Part shown: positions 16,602 to 25,375 of the stretch, in pieces | Layout: each line of letters opens with the position of its first letter | Numbering within the stretch: position 1 is the first letter of the stretch | Origin: Rhodospirillales bacterium | Lineage (GTDB): Bacteria > Pseudomonadota > Alphaproteobacteria > BOG-932 > Roseiterribacteraceae | Direction: 5' to 3' | Length of the DNA: 39,678 nucleotides | Assembly: GCA_028291365.1 (NCBI GenBank) | Contig: JAQGIE010000047.1 | Coordinates: 1-39,678 of the forward strand | Made by a program: the position numbers and the translations under genes | Notes under the pieces: generated by a model | The model's database searches: none | What the model saw: only the letters and a program-made list of their open reading frames with translations | Told to the model about the DNA's origin: nothing

Positions 16602-18001
16602 GTCGCATCTCCCAACCGGATGGAAGGCTCGCGCCGGCTGATCAGGCCCGACGGGCGCCACACCATGATGGCGACCATGGCGACGCCGAACGCGAGCATG
16701 CGGTACTCGGCGAGCTGACGGACCAGTTCGGGCACGCCGATCATCACGATCGCGGCGAGCACGACGCCGAGCTGCGAGCCGACGCCGCCCAGCACGACGA
16801 TGGCGAGAATCACTGCGCTTTCGAGAAAGCTGAAGCTTTCGGGGCTGATGAAGCCCTGGCGCACGGCGAAGAAGGCGCCCGCGAAACCACCCCACGCCGC
16901 CGCGATCGCATAGGCCGAAAGACGGATGCGCTGCAGATTCAGGCCCAGCGACTGGGCTGCGATTTCATCTTCGCGCAGCGCTTCCCAGGCGCGACCGAGC
17001 GGCAGCTTGCGCGAGCGCGCGATGAAGGCGTTCACCGCCAGCGCCAGCGCCAGGATCACGTAGAAGATGAAGATCTGGCGATGCGCCGGGTCGAACGAAA
17101 TGCCGAACAGTTCGTGGAAGGCGCGACGTCCGGGATCGGGCGTCGCGGTGAAATCGGCAAGGCCGAAGAAGCTGATGCGCGGAATCTGCGCGATGCCCTG
17201 GCTGCCGCCGGTGAGCGAGCTCCAATTGATCGCGACCAGCCGCACGATCTCGCCGAAGCCCAACGTGACGATGGCGAAATAGTCGCCGCGCAGCCGCAGG
17301 ATCGGACCGCCGACGATGAGGCCCGCGGCGGCGGCGCAGAGGCCCGCAATCGGCAACGCGCCCCAGAAGGAGAGGCCCGCCGTCAGCGACAGCAGCGCAT
17401 AGGCGTAAGCGCCGATGGCGAAGAAGGCGACGTAACCGAGGTCGAGCAGGCCGGCGAGACCGACCGTGATGTTCAGGCCCCAGCCCAGCATCACGTAGGT
17501 CAGCACCAGGACCGCGATGTCGAGCAGGCGGCGGTCGATCACCGGCGTCAGCGGCAGCACCACCAGCAACAGCAGCAACACCAGCGGCGCGCGCTTGATC
17601 GCGACCGGCGGAACGCGAATGCCGCCGCTGATGCGGCCGGCGACTCCGGGGAAGGCAAGCAGGGCCGAACGCAGCGCCACGAACAGCCCGCCGATGGCGA
17701 GCGCGGCGCCGAATTCAGGCGCGGCACTTGCGAACGGGGCCGCGATCGCGACCAGCAGCGCGATCAGCAGGATCGGCCGGGGCTTCCCCGCTTCGGCGAC
17801 GCCGAGCGCAAAGCGTCCGAGAAACACCGCAACCGCGAAAGCGATCGCTTCGGGAATCCGCGGACGCAGCACGAGACCGTGGGCGGTTTCCGAGGTCGGC
17901 AAGCCGACAATCGGGAACGCCAGCACGAGGGCGACGAGACCGGCGAGCACCCCGTCGCGCAGCGGCACGAGAAAAGTCGTGCGCGAAGCTTTCGTCAGCA
18001 T
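16598..18001 (-). CDS. livM: Branched-chain amino-acid ABC transporter permease LivM
   Basis: This is a 467-residue multi-spanning permease. The N-terminal ~160 residues form an extra hydrophobic region with four or so predicted helices (GVLAGLVALVLAFPIVGL, IAFAVAVFLGRFALGV and others). The LivM core follows: LTYVMLGWGLNITVGLAGLLDLGYVAFFAIGAY, LRGDYFAIVTLGFGEIVRL, and the EAA-like loop GRAWEALREDEIAAQSLGLN. The ATG at 18001 shares one base with the livH stop. The long N-terminus is seen in E. coli-type LivM as well. Confidence 0.94.
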   Translation of the reverse strand: MLTKASRTTFLVPLRDGVLAGLVALVLAFPIVGLPTSETAHGLVLRPRIPEAIAFAVAVFLGRFALGVAEAGKPRPILLIALLVAIAAPFASAAPEFGAALAIGGLFVALRSALLAFPGVAGRISGGIRVPPVAIKRAPLVLLLLLVVLPLTPVIDRRLLDIAVLVLTYVMLGWGLNITVGLAGLLDLGYVAFFAIGAYAYALLSLTAGLSFWGALPIAGLCAAAAGLIVGGPILRLRGDYFAIVTLGFGEIVRLVAINWSSLTGGSQGIAQIPRISFFGLADFTATPDPGRRAFHELFGISFDPAHRQIFIFYVILALALAVNAFIARSRKLPLGRAWEALREDEIAAQSLGLNLQRIRLSAYAIAAAWGGFAGAFFAVRQGFISPESFSFLESAVILAIVVLGGVGSQLGVVLAAIVMIGVPELVRQLAEYRMLAFGVAMVAIMVWRPSGLISRREPSIRLGDAT

Positions 18002-18921
18002 CAGACTTTCTCGATCGCAGGACGGCCGAGCAGGCCTTGCGGCCGCACCGTCAGCACCAGCACCAGAATGCCGTAAACGGCCACGTCCTTGTATTCGGCG
18101 GCCGCGTAGCCCGACCAGAAGGCTTCGATCAGGCCGATCAGAAGCCCGCCCAGCATTGCGCCGGGCAGCGAGCCGATGCCGCCGAGCACGGCGGCGGTGA
18201 AAGCTTTGATGCCGGCAAGGAAGCCGATGAAGAAGTCGATCACGCCATAATAGAGCGTGACCAGCATGCCCGCGACCGCGGCCAGCGCGGCGCCGATCAC
18301 GAAGGTCGTCGAGATCGTCTTGTCGACGTCGATGCCGAGCAGCGACGCCATCTTGAGATCCTGACTGCAGGCGCGCTGCGCGCGACCAAGGGAGGTGCGC
18401 GCGATCAGCAAGGTGAAGCCGATCATCAGCACCGTCGTGAACACGACGATGAAGATCTGCAGCCAGCTCACCGTCACCGCGAAGGCGCCGTCGCCGCCGC
18501 CATACAGCGTGACGCCGCCGCGCAAGAACGGCTGGATCGCTTTCGAGCGCGCGCCCTGCGTCAGCTGCACGAAGTTCTGCAGGAAGATCGAAACGCCGAT
18601 CGCCGAGATCAGCGGCGCCAGTCGCGGCGAGTTGCGCAACGGTCGATACGCGACGCGCTCGACCGTCCAGCCCCAGGCCGCGGTGAAGGTCACCGAGACG
18701 ACGAGAACGATCACGAGGGTGATCGGCACCGACGAAAGTCCGATCGCCGAGAGCGCCACGAAGGCGATCAAGGCAAGGAAGGCGCCGAGCATGTAGATCT
18801 CGCCATGGGCGAAATTGATCATGCCGACGATCCCGTAGACCATCGTGTAGCCAATCGCGATCAGCCCGTAGATCGAGCCGAGCACCAGCCCATTGATGAG
18901 CTGTTGAAGAAAATACGCCAT
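18001..18921 (-). CDS. livH: Branched-chain amino-acid ABC transporter permease LivH
   Basis: This 306-residue permease starts MAYFLQQLINGLVLGSIYGLIAIGYTMVYGIVGMINFAHGEIYMLGAF, the diagnostic LivH N-terminus. It has an EAA-like loop RAQRACSQDLKMASLLGIDVDKT and ends VRPQGLLGRPAIEKV. It is the first gene of the liv operon. No good Shine-Dalgarno precedes the ATG at 18921; a GTG six codons upstream is an alternative start. The promoter must lie in the ~105 bp shared with the divergent TonB receptor gene. Confidence 0.94.
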   Translation of the reverse strand: MAYFLQQLINGLVLGSIYGLIAIGYTMVYGIVGMINFAHGEIYMLGAFLALIAFVALSAIGLSSVPITLVIVLVVSVTFTAAWGWTVERVAYRPLRNSPRLAPLISAIGVSIFLQNFVQLTQGARSKAIQPFLRGGVTLYGGGDGAFAVTVSWLQIFIVVFTTVLMIGFTLLIARTSLGRAQRACSQDLKMASLLGIDVDKTISTTFVIGAALAAVAGMLVTLYYGVIDFFIGFLAGIKAFTAAVLGGIGSLPGAMLGGLLIGLIEAFWSGYAAAEYKDVAVYGILVLVLTVRPQGLLGRPAIEKV

Positions 18922-19026
18922 CGGCGGCGGAACCTGCACGAACCATGTCCCGCGGGCAATACAGGCCCGCGCAGACCGGGACGCCGCGGCTCGACGGGCG
19001 TTCACTGCTTCGTTTAGCGCTGGCCC

Positions 19027-21192
19027 ATGAGATTCCGCACCTTCTACCTCGCGCTCCCGACGCTGCTTGGTTTCGGCCTGCCCGAAACCGCGTCGGCCCA
19101 GATCGAAGAAATCGTCGTCACCGCGCGCCAGCGTGCTGAAAAACTGCGCGACGTGCCCGCCACGGTGACCGTTCTGGACGAACAGACGATTGCGCGGGCA
19201 AGGATCGACTCGCTGGCCGAAGTGGCGGCGCGCGTGCCGGGCTTTGTGATTTCCGATCCATTCGGGCGATTGAACCCGTCGCCGGCGGTTCGCGGCCTGG
19301 TGCAGGCCGGCATCGGCGACGAGCCCAATGTCGGGCTGTTTCTCGACGGCACCTATGTCGGCGGCCGCTCGTCGATCAACGGCCTGTTGTTCGATCTGGA
19401 AAGGATCGAAGTCGTGAAGGGCCCACAATCGGCTCTTTACGGACGCAATACGTTCGGCGGCGCGATCAACCTGTTGCAGAAGCAGCCGACCGACCAGATC
19501 GACGGCTATGTCGAAGGCACGGTCGGCACGCATTCGCGCTACGAGGTGAAGGGCGCCGTCGGCGGACCGATCGTCGACGGCAAGCTGTCCGCGCGAATTG
19601 CCGCGGTGTGGCACGATTTCGGCGGCTTCTATCGCAACCAGGCCGGCGGCACGCTGGGCGACCAGATGACTCGCGCCGTAACATTGGCGCTGCGCTTCAC
19701 GCCGTCCGACGCGCTCGAAATCCTGGCGCGCAGCACCTACTCGCTCGATCGCGACCAGCAGCCCCCGCTCTATCCGCTGCAACCGAACTGCTCGGCGACG
19801 CTGCCGAGCGGCCCGTTCAAGCTCTATTGCGGTGAAGTGCCGGCGCGAAGCGGCCCGTTCGCGGTCAACAACTACCCGTACGGCTTGTTGCGCGAAACTG
19901 CGCGCCAGACGCTGCAGGCAACCTTGTCGCTCGGCGACGTATCGCTGCGTTCGCTGAGTTCGTTCGCGCAGGACCAGTCGAATTTCGTGCGCGACGACGA
20001 TTACACGCCGGTGCTGGACTTCACGCGCCAGCAATCGACGACGCGCAAGGATCTGCAGCAGGATGTGCGGCTGCAGAGCATCGATGGCGGCCCGCTGACC
20101 TGGCTCGCCGGCGCCAACTACTATCGTTTCCAGAACGATATCCGTCAGCGCGACATCAACAATTTCCTCGGCCTGCCGCCGGCCGGCCCGCGCTCGATCA
20201 CCACCACGACCGCGGTGGCGGGCTACGGCTCGGCGACGTGGCGCGTGCGTCCCGACGTCTCGCTGACCGGTGAGTTGCGCTTTTCCGACGAGCGCAAAAG
20301 CTTCGTCAGCGAAATTCTCGACCGCAACGGGCGACCGCTCGATCTCGAGGCGCGCTGGACGAGTTGGACGCCGAAATTCGCCGCCACCTGGGACGTGAGT
20401 CGCGACGCGACGCTGTATGCGTCGGTGGCGCGCGGCTTCAAGACCGGCGGCTTCAACGACATGACCAACCTGTTCGATTCCCAGCGTGCCTATCAGCCGG
20501 AAACGAACTGGACCTATGAAGTCGGCGCCAAGACGAGCTGGCTCGATCGCCGCCTCCAGGCCGACCTCTCGCTGTTCTGGATCGACTGGAGCAACCAGCA
20601 GGTCAGCGCCTCGAGCGCCGCCGGCCAGAGCCTCAATTTCTACAACACGAATGCGGGCGCAACGACGAGCAAAGGGTTCGAGCTGGCGTTGCGGGCCAAG
20701 CCCACCGAGCGCTGGTCGATCGATGTCGGCTATGCCTTCACCGACGCGCGGTTCGATTCCTACAGCGATCCCGATCTCGCCAACGCCGCGGGATTCGCGC
20801 CGACCGGCTCGGTCGCGGACCATCTGCTGCCGCGCTATTCGCGCAACCAGGTCTCGGCGAGCACCGAATACCGGACCCCGATCGAAGGGCTGGGCCGCGA
20901 CCTCGATGGCTATGTCAGGCTCGAAGGCACCTGGCAGTCGAAGCAATATGCCGAGGCCTCGAACACTGCCTATGTCGGTGACGACACCAAGCTGAACGCC
21001 CGAATCGGCCTGGTCGGCGGGCCGTGGGAGCTGTCGCTCTGGGTGAAGAACCTGACCGACGACCTCACCCCGCCGGTGGTGATCCGCTTCAACACCCGCC
21101 AGCAAGGCACCGCGACCCGCGCATTCCTGGTCGAAGCGGCCGACGGGCGTACCTTTGGCGCCACCTTCCGCTGGCATTTTGCCGGACGTTAG
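19027..21192 (+). CDS. TonB-dependent outer-membrane receptor
   Basis: This 721-residue protein has a signal peptide cleaved near TASA-QI, followed at once by a TonB box-like IEEIVVTARQR. The plug domain carries VPATVTVLDEQTIARA ... VRGLVQAGIGDEPNVGLFLDGTYVGGR ... DLERIEVVKGPQSALYGRNTFGGAINL. A 22-strand barrel ends in GATFRWHFAGR; the final aromatic is set back from the last residue. This type imports iron chelates, vitamins, plant compounds or sugars with TonB energy. No neighbouring uptake or degradation genes identify the ligand, though the divergent liv importer could share regulation. Confidence 0.94.
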   Translation: MRFRTFYLALPTLLGFGLPETASAQIEEIVVTARQRAEKLRDVPATVTVLDEQTIARARIDSLAEVAARVPGFVISDPFGRLNPSPAVRGLVQAGIGDEPNVGLFLDGTYVGGRSSINGLLFDLERIEVVKGPQSALYGRNTFGGAINLLQKQPTDQIDGYVEGTVGTHSRYEVKGAVGGPIVDGKLSARIAAVWHDFGGFYRNQAGGTLGDQMTRAVTLALRFTPSDALEILARSTYSLDRDQQPPLYPLQPNCSATLPSGPFKLYCGEVPARSGPFAVNNYPYGLLRETARQTLQATLSLGDVSLRSLSSFAQDQSNFVRDDDYTPVLDFTRQQSTTRKDLQQDVRLQSIDGGPLTWLAGANYYRFQNDIRQRDINNFLGLPPAGPRSITTTTAVAGYGSATWRVRPDVSLTGELRFSDERKSFVSEILDRNGRPLDLEARWTSWTPKFAATWDVSRDATLYASVARGFKTGGFNDMTNLFDSQRAYQPETNWTYEVGAKTSWLDRRLQADLSLFWIDWSNQQVSASSAAGQSLNFYNTNAGATTSKGFELALRAKPTERWSIDVGYAFTDARFDSYSDPDLANAAGFAPTGSVADHLLPRYSRNQVSASTEYRTPIEGLGRDLDGYVRLEGTWQSKQYAEASNTAYVGDDTKLNARIGLVGGPWELSLWVKNLTDDLTPPVVIRFNTRQQGTATRAFLVEAADGRTFGATFRWHFAGR

Positions 21193-21265
21193 GCCCGCGA
21201 CTGCGGGCCATCTGGGCCACAGGAGCAAGCCGATTTCGCTTCGCGAAGGCGGCGGGCGATTTTTT
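21192..21265 (+). terminator. Terminator region of the TonB-receptor gene
   Basis: A perfect 7-bp hairpin GGCCCGC/GCGGGCC (21192-21209) begins at the stop codon. A longer 11-bp stem with one mismatch follows (21229-21239 with 21243-21253), then T6 at 21260-21265. The second is a convincing intrinsic terminator. Confidence 0.7.
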
Positions 21266-21267
21266 AA

Positions 21268-21602
21268 CTTGAATTCAAGGGCGATCGGGGCGATATGGCC
21301 CCCGATCGCTAACGCGCACGTGCCGCTGGCCCTCGTCGCTGCCTTTGAGGCCCGACCTGCTGGTTTATGCAACGACGCAACGCGTATCCACCGACCGTCC
21401 CTTAAGCAAGGCGGCGTCTTGGAGGGTATGATGTTGAAAGTTGTTGTCGGTGGGCACACGCCCATCCCGATTCCTGTCCGAGCCGAGTTTCTCGCTGACG
21501 ACGCGTGTCTCACGCGCCGATCAGCCTGATTCGCGCCCGCCTTTCCGCACTTGGAAGACAAGAACCTGGATCGCCCCTCGGGGCGAGTTGGGAGCCGTTG
21601 CT
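21268..21602 (+). promoter_or_regulatory. Structured 5' leader of the decarboxylase gene (speF-type candidate)
   Basis: About 335 bp separate the upstream terminator from the decarboxylase ATG. Within it are a 12-bp palindrome CTTGAATTCAAG (21268-21279), a perfect 10-bp stem hairpin (21281-21290 with 21300-21309) and a short ORF with its own ribosome site (21431-21529). A GC hairpin (TCGCCC/GGGCGA, 21571-21586) ends 3 nt before the decarboxylase Shine-Dalgarno GGGAG (21590-21594). A leader RNA family named speF has been described upstream of alphaproteobacterial ornithine decarboxylase genes. I propose this is a member or relative but cannot test the covariance model. Confidence 0.5.
21431..21529 (+). 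CDS. Candidate leader peptide upstream of the decarboxylase
   Basis: This is a 32-codon ORF (33 if the immediately preceding ATG at 21428 is used). It begins MLKVVVGGHTPIPIPV and ends CLTRRSA. GGAGG at 21421-21425 is placed 5 nt before the ATG at 21431, a better ribosome site than many genes in the window have. It ends 73 bp before the decarboxylase ATG. Gammaproteobacterial speF genes are controlled by an ornithine-sensing leader peptide of similar length (SpeFL), but I see no obvious sequence likeness. Its function as a sensor peptide is inferred from placement. Confidence 0.45.
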   Translation: MLKVVVGGHTPIPIPVRAEFLADDACLTRRSA

Positions 21603-22733
21603 ATGACCGCTAAAATCGCCCGCTACTTCGCCGAACGACGACCGGTCACACCGTGCCTGGTGGTGGACCTCGACGTCGTCGAGGAGAACTTCAAGAACCT
21701 GCGCAAGGCGCTGCCCGATTCGGCGATCTATTACGCCGTGAAGGCCAACCCGGCGCCCGAGATCCTGACCCTGCTCGCGCGCCTGGGCTCGAGCTTCGAT
21801 ACGGCGAGCGTCGCCGAGATCGACATGGTGCTGGCGGCGGGCGCGACGGCCGAGCGGATCAGCTACGGCAACACGATCAAGAAAGAGTGCGACATTGCCG
21901 CCGCCTTTGCGCGCGGCGTGCGCCTCTATGCCTTCGACAGCGAAGCCGAGCTGGAAAAGATCGCCCGCGCGGCGCCGGGCAGCGAAGTCTTCTGCCGCAT
22001 CCTGACCTCGGGCAACGGCGCCGACTGGCCGCTGAGCCGCAAGTTCGGCTGCGACGTCGCGATGGCCAAGTCGCTGCTGCTGAAGGCGCGCGAGATGAAC
22101 GTCGAGCCGATCGGCGCGTCGTTCCATGTCGGCTCGCAGCAGCGCGATCCGAAACAGTGGGACGAGGCGCTGGCGCAGACCGCCAACCTGTTCCGCGAGC
22201 TCGAGGCTGACGGCCTGACCCTTCGCATGGTCAATCTCGGCGGCGGCTTCCCGGCCAAGTACAAGAAGTCGGTTCCGACTGCGAAACAGTACGGCATCGC
22301 GATCACCGACGCGCTGCGCCGTCATTTCGGCAACCGTATTCCCGAGACCATCATCGAGCCGGGACGCGGCATGGTCGGCAATGCGGGCGTGATCCAGACC
22401 GAGGTCGTGCTGATCAGCAAGAAGTCGGAAAATGACGAGCGGAGTTGGGTGTTCCTCGACATCGGCAAGTTCGGCGGCCTGGCCGAGACGATGGACGAGG
22501 CGATCCAGTACCCGCTGGTCGTCAACGGCCGCCAGGGCACGCCCAAGCCCGTGATCATCGCCGGCCCGACCTGCGACAGCGCCGACGTGCTCTATGAAAA
22601 GGCCGACTATCGCCTGCCCGAAGACCTGGCGATCGGCGACAAGATCGAAATCTTGGCGACAGGGGCCTACACGACGACGTACTCTGCCGTGGCGTTTAAC
22701 GGCTTCGAGCCGCTAAAAGCGCATTACATCTAA
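21603..22733 (+). CDS. Ornithine/lysine decarboxylase, type III PLP (eukaryotic-type ODC fold)
   Basis: This 376-residue enzyme converts ornithine (putrescine) and possibly lysine (cadaverine), using PLP. The PLP lysine is in YYAVKANPAPE (Lys ~44). SFDTASVAEID, SFHVGSQ, the glycine loop NLGGGFP, IIEPGRGMVG and GPTCDSADVLYEK (active-site Cys-Asp) with AYTTTYS at the C-terminus are all present. The length fits bacterial alanine-racemase-fold ODCs (~375-400). The ATG at 21603 has GGGAG 8 nt upstream and follows the leader described above. Ornithine versus lysine preference cannot be decided by eye. Confidence 0.93.
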   Translation: MTAKIARYFAERRPVTPCLVVDLDVVEENFKNLRKALPDSAIYYAVKANPAPEILTLLARLGSSFDTASVAEIDMVLAAGATAERISYGNTIKKECDIAAAFARGVRLYAFDSEAELEKIARAAPGSEVFCRILTSGNGADWPLSRKFGCDVAMAKSLLLKAREMNVEPIGASFHVGSQQRDPKQWDEALAQTANLFRELEADGLTLRMVNLGGGFPAKYKKSVPTAKQYGIAITDALRRHFGNRIPETIIEPGRGMVGNAGVIQTEVVLISKKSENDERSWVFLDIGKFGGLAETMDEAIQYPLVVNGRQGTPKPVIIAGPTCDSADVLYEKADYRLPEDLAIGDKIEILATGAYTTTYSAVAFNGFEPLKAHYI

Positions 22734-22778
22734 GGGAAGCTTCGCGTCCGCAAAGAGACGCTTCGCACAAAAGCGCGG

Positions 22779-22808
22779 AATGGCGGTCACCCCGGTGACC
22801 GCCATTTT
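22779..22808 (+). terminator. Intrinsic terminator after the decarboxylase gene
   Basis: A perfect 12-bp stem AATGGCGGTCAC (22779-22790) / GTGACCGCCATT (22795-22806) with a CCCG loop runs into TT. The stem's own terminal T pairs give a T4 tract. It lies 45 bp past the stop and also precedes the end of the convergent gene at 22817. Confidence 0.8.
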
Positions 22809-22816
22809 CGCATGCG

Positions 22817-23125
22817 CTAGCGATCCGGCTTCGAGTCGCCGGGTTCGATCTTCGGATTCGGCATGCGCTCGGAATCCTTGCCGTTCAGCATCGCGGGCGC
22901 TTTCGGATCGTTGGGTCCGAGCGGCGCGGCGCTGCTGCCAGTGCTGCCCTGGTCAAGCGAGCGATCCTTGGCGGCGGGCTTCGCGGTGTGGTCGGTGCTG
23001 CGGCTGGTGCCGCTGCTGGGCATCGAGTGATCGATCGGCGGCGGCCCAACATCGGCCGGCTGCTGCGGCTGCTGCGCATAGCCGGCGCTCGACAGGCCGA
23101 GCGCGACCAGAAGTGCGAGACGCAT
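22817..23125 (-). CDS. Small secreted Pro/Ser/Asp-rich hypothetical protein
   Basis: This is a 102-residue protein with a signal peptide (MRLALLVALGLSSAGYAQ-QP). The mature chain is low in hydrophobics and rich in Pro, Ser, Asp and Lys (PPPIDHSMPSSGTSRSTDH, PNPKIEPGDSKPDR), so it is probably disordered in the periplasm. No family is recognised. It stands alone between the decarboxylase terminator and the response-regulator gene. High GC at third positions and the clean signal peptide support a real gene, but the length keeps confidence moderate. Confidence 0.6.
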   Translation of the reverse strand: MRLALLVALGLSSAGYAQQPQQPADVGPPPIDHSMPSSGTSRSTDHTAKPAAKDRSLDQGSTGSSAAPLGPNDPKAPAMLNGKDSERMPNPKIEPGDSKPDR

Positions 23126-23223
23126 GGCGCTGGCTCCATGTTGCGCGGGTCACCAGCAGAACCTTCGGTGCCGAACCCGGTTCCTCGTTTCCCGACCTGC
23201 CGCGTTTTCGCCGGCGAAAACGC

Positions 23224-23691
23224 TCAGCTGGGCCGGGACGCCCGTGCGCGCGCCAGCGCTTCGCGCAGGCTGGCCTCGTCGAGCGGCTTGGGCAGGATGC
23301 CGAAATTGGGCAGCGCCTTCATGCGTTCAGCAATCGGACCTTCGTGGAACGCGGTGAGGAAAATCACCTTGGGCGACTGGCGTTCGAAGATCTTTGCCGC
23401 CGCTTCGATCCCATCCATCGGGCCGAGCAGCTTCACGTCCGAGAGAATCACTTCGGGCCTGTGCAATTCGGCCATGGTGATCGCCTCCGAACCGGTGACG
23501 CAGACGCCCACCACCGCGTAGCCCCAACTCTCGACCAGCATTTCCAGGTGCAAGGCGATGAAAGGATCGTCCTCGACGATCAGCAGCCGCACGCGGGCCA
23601 CGCCCTCGAGATCGTCGTCGTCGTCGTCCTCGCGCGCGGTGAGCGACAGGAAATCGGGAGGCGGGTCGCCGGGCGCGCAATCGCTGCTCAC
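23224..23691 (-). CDS. Single-domain response regulator
   Basis: This is a 155-residue protein. A ~33-residue acidic extension containing six consecutive Asp residues precedes one receiver domain: LLIVEDDPFIALHLEMLVESWGYAVVG (Asp41/Asp42), phospho-acceptor Asp85 in VILSDVKL, Thr113 in IFLTAF and Lys135 in LPKPL. There is no output domain, so it acts by protein contact or as a phosphate shuttle, as is common for partners of HisKA_2/HWE kinases. The GTG start at 23691 overlaps the kinase stop (GTGA), giving coupled translation with its cognate sensor. Confidence 0.9.
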   Translation of the reverse strand: MSSDCAPGDPPPDFLSLTAREDDDDDDLEGVARVRLLIVEDDPFIALHLEMLVESWGYAVVGVCVTGSEAITMAELHRPEVILSDVKLLGPMDGIEAAAKIFERQSPKVIFLTAFHEGPIAERMKALPNFGILPKPLDEASLREALARARASRPS

Positions 23692-25328
23692 GCGACCTCG
23701 TGCAAGCTGGTTTCGGGCGCGTCGAAGGCGATGACGAGTCGCGTTCCCGGCGCAAGGTCAACGACCTCGACATCGGCGCGTAGCGAGCGTGCGAAGGAAC
23801 GAATCAGCCTCATCCCCAGTCCTTGGCCTAGTTCGTGGCCTGAATCCGCGCTGTCGTCGGCAGTTGCGGGCGACCCTACGCCGTCATCTTCGATGGTCAA
23901 GGTGACGCGCACACCCCGCACCTCGAGCCGGACGAGCACGGCCCCCCGGCGGCGATCGGGGAATGCATGTTTCAACGCGTTCGACAGTGCCTCGTTCGCA
24001 ATCAAGGCCAAGGGCGTGCCGAGATCGAGCGCGAAGCGCACCAGCGGCGCCTCGATCCGTACGTCGATCCGGTCCTCGGCGCCGGCCAGCGCGATCTGAT
24101 TCCGCACCAGCCGTTCAAGATAAGCGCCAAAATCGACGCCTTCGATTTCATCCTGCTGGTAGAGCTGCTTGTGCAGCGACGCCATCGTCTCGATCCGCTG
24201 CGCCGCGGCGCGGAATTGCCCCTGCAGCGGCCCGCCCACCGCCGCCCCCTGGATCGCGAGCAGACTCATGATGGTCTGCATGTTGTTCTTCACGCGGTGA
24301 TGGATCTCGCGAACCAACAGTTCCTTCTCGTCCAGCCCGCGCGCGAGTTCGCCGGTGCGCGCATCGACGGCGCGTTCGAGCTGGGCGCGGAATTCGGCCT
24401 CGGCAAACGCGCGCCGCCGGATGCTGAGCGCGATCGCAACCAGCGCGGCCGACGACAGCAGCGCCAGCGCCGCGTAGCCGGCACAGGCGCGCAGCCAGGC
24501 GCCCTCGACGGCGCGATCGGCGATGCCGACGACGAGAAAAAGCGGCCATGGATCGGCACGACGGAAGGCGTAGGTGCGTGCGATGCCGTCGAGCGACGAG
24601 GTGGCATGGTAGATGCCGCGCGCAGCGCCTGCCGCAACGCGCCGCAACGGGCTGACCGACGGCTCGCCCGCGCCGAGCTTGCCGAGCACCGGCGCGCGCG
24701 CCAGCACGACGCCGTCGGCGAGAAACAACGTCGCCGAACCGTCGCGCGGCACCAGCGTATTCCAGAAGGCGGTAAAATAAAGCGGCGCCGCGGTAATCAC
24801 GGTGGTGCATCCGCTGGCTGGGTCGCGGTGCGCCAGGGCATAGACCGGCGGTCCTTCGGCGGTGAGCGCCGGACCCGGCGGCGTCACGACGATCGTGCCG
24901 GGCGCGGCAGCGGCCGCCGCGGCGGCGGTGATGCGCGCGAAGTCGGTCGAGGCATGCAGCCCCGGATCGCTGGCGATGCGCACGCGCCCTGCCCCGTCCA
25001 GCACCAGGATCGCATCGATCTGCGGCAACCGCTCCGCGGTTTGCGCGAGGAAGTTCTGCACCAGCTCCAGGTCGCTGCGACCCATGTCGAGGTCGGTGAT
25101 GCGCGCCTCGACCTGTTCGAGCACCAAAGCTTCAGTCTCGAGGACCTTCTGCGCGTGTTCGTGCAGCACGTCGACGAGCCGGTCGGATTCACGCTCTGCC
25201 TCGTGCCGCAGACGGACACGTGTTTCGGCGGCGGCGAGCAGAAACAACGCCAGCGGAAGTGCAATACAGGCCGCGAGCAACAGATCGATCGACCGGATCG
25301 CGCCTTTGGGGGTTCGCCGGCGAGCCAT
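23688..25328 (-). CDS. Membrane sensor histidine kinase, HisKA_2 type
   Basis: This 546-residue kinase has TM1 at ~14-34, a ~250-residue extracytoplasmic sensor of the double-PAS/dCache sort (ILVLDGAGRVRIASDPGLH, GSATLFLADGVVLARAP) and TM2 at ~283-303. The HisKA_2 dimerisation helix has EIHHRVKNNMQTIMSLL (phospho-acceptor His343 or 344), and the HATPase domain has NEALSNALKHAFPD and IEDDGVG. This family often signals in general stress or light/nutrient responses in alphaproteobacteria. The sensed ligand is unknown. The adjacent coupled receiver gene is the likely partner. Confidence 0.92.
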   Translation of the reverse strand: MARRRTPKGAIRSIDLLLAACIALPLALFLLAAAETRVRLRHEAERESDRLVDVLHEHAQKVLETEALVLEQVEARITDLDMGRSDLELVQNFLAQTAERLPQIDAILVLDGAGRVRIASDPGLHASTDFARITAAAAAAAAPGTIVVTPPGPALTAEGPPVYALAHRDPASGCTTVITAAPLYFTAFWNTLVPRDGSATLFLADGVVLARAPVLGKLGAGEPSVSPLRRVAAGAARGIYHATSSLDGIARTYAFRRADPWPLFLVVGIADRAVEGAWLRACAGYAALALLSSAALVAIALSIRRRAFAEAEFRAQLERAVDARTGELARGLDEKELLVREIHHRVKNNMQTIMSLLAIQGAAVGGPLQGQFRAAAQRIETMASLHKQLYQQDEIEGVDFGAYLERLVRNQIALAGAEDRIDVRIEAPLVRFALDLGTPLALIANEALSNALKHAFPDRRRGAVLVRLEVRGVRVTLTIEDDGVGSPATADDSADSGHELGQGLGMRLIRSFARSLRADVEVVDLAPGTRLVIAFDAPETSLHEVA

Positions 25329-25375
25329 CGCGCTGGTATAGAGGCGGCGTCAGCACGCCGCCAGGATCAGCGCAT

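Noticed and set aside
21268-21279. CTTGAATTCAAG palindrome as a stand-alone operator
   Set aside because: It is a perfect 12-bp palindrome but sits directly after a terminator T tract and next to the leader hairpin. With no second site or adjacent regulator I only mention it within the leader.
18922-21561. Very long minus-strand open frame opposite the TonB receptor, continuous with livH
   Set aside because: Its composition is Arg/Ala/His/Gln-rich with no domains, as expected for the antisense of a GC-rich gene. Only the livH part (18001-18921) has recognisable protein sequence.
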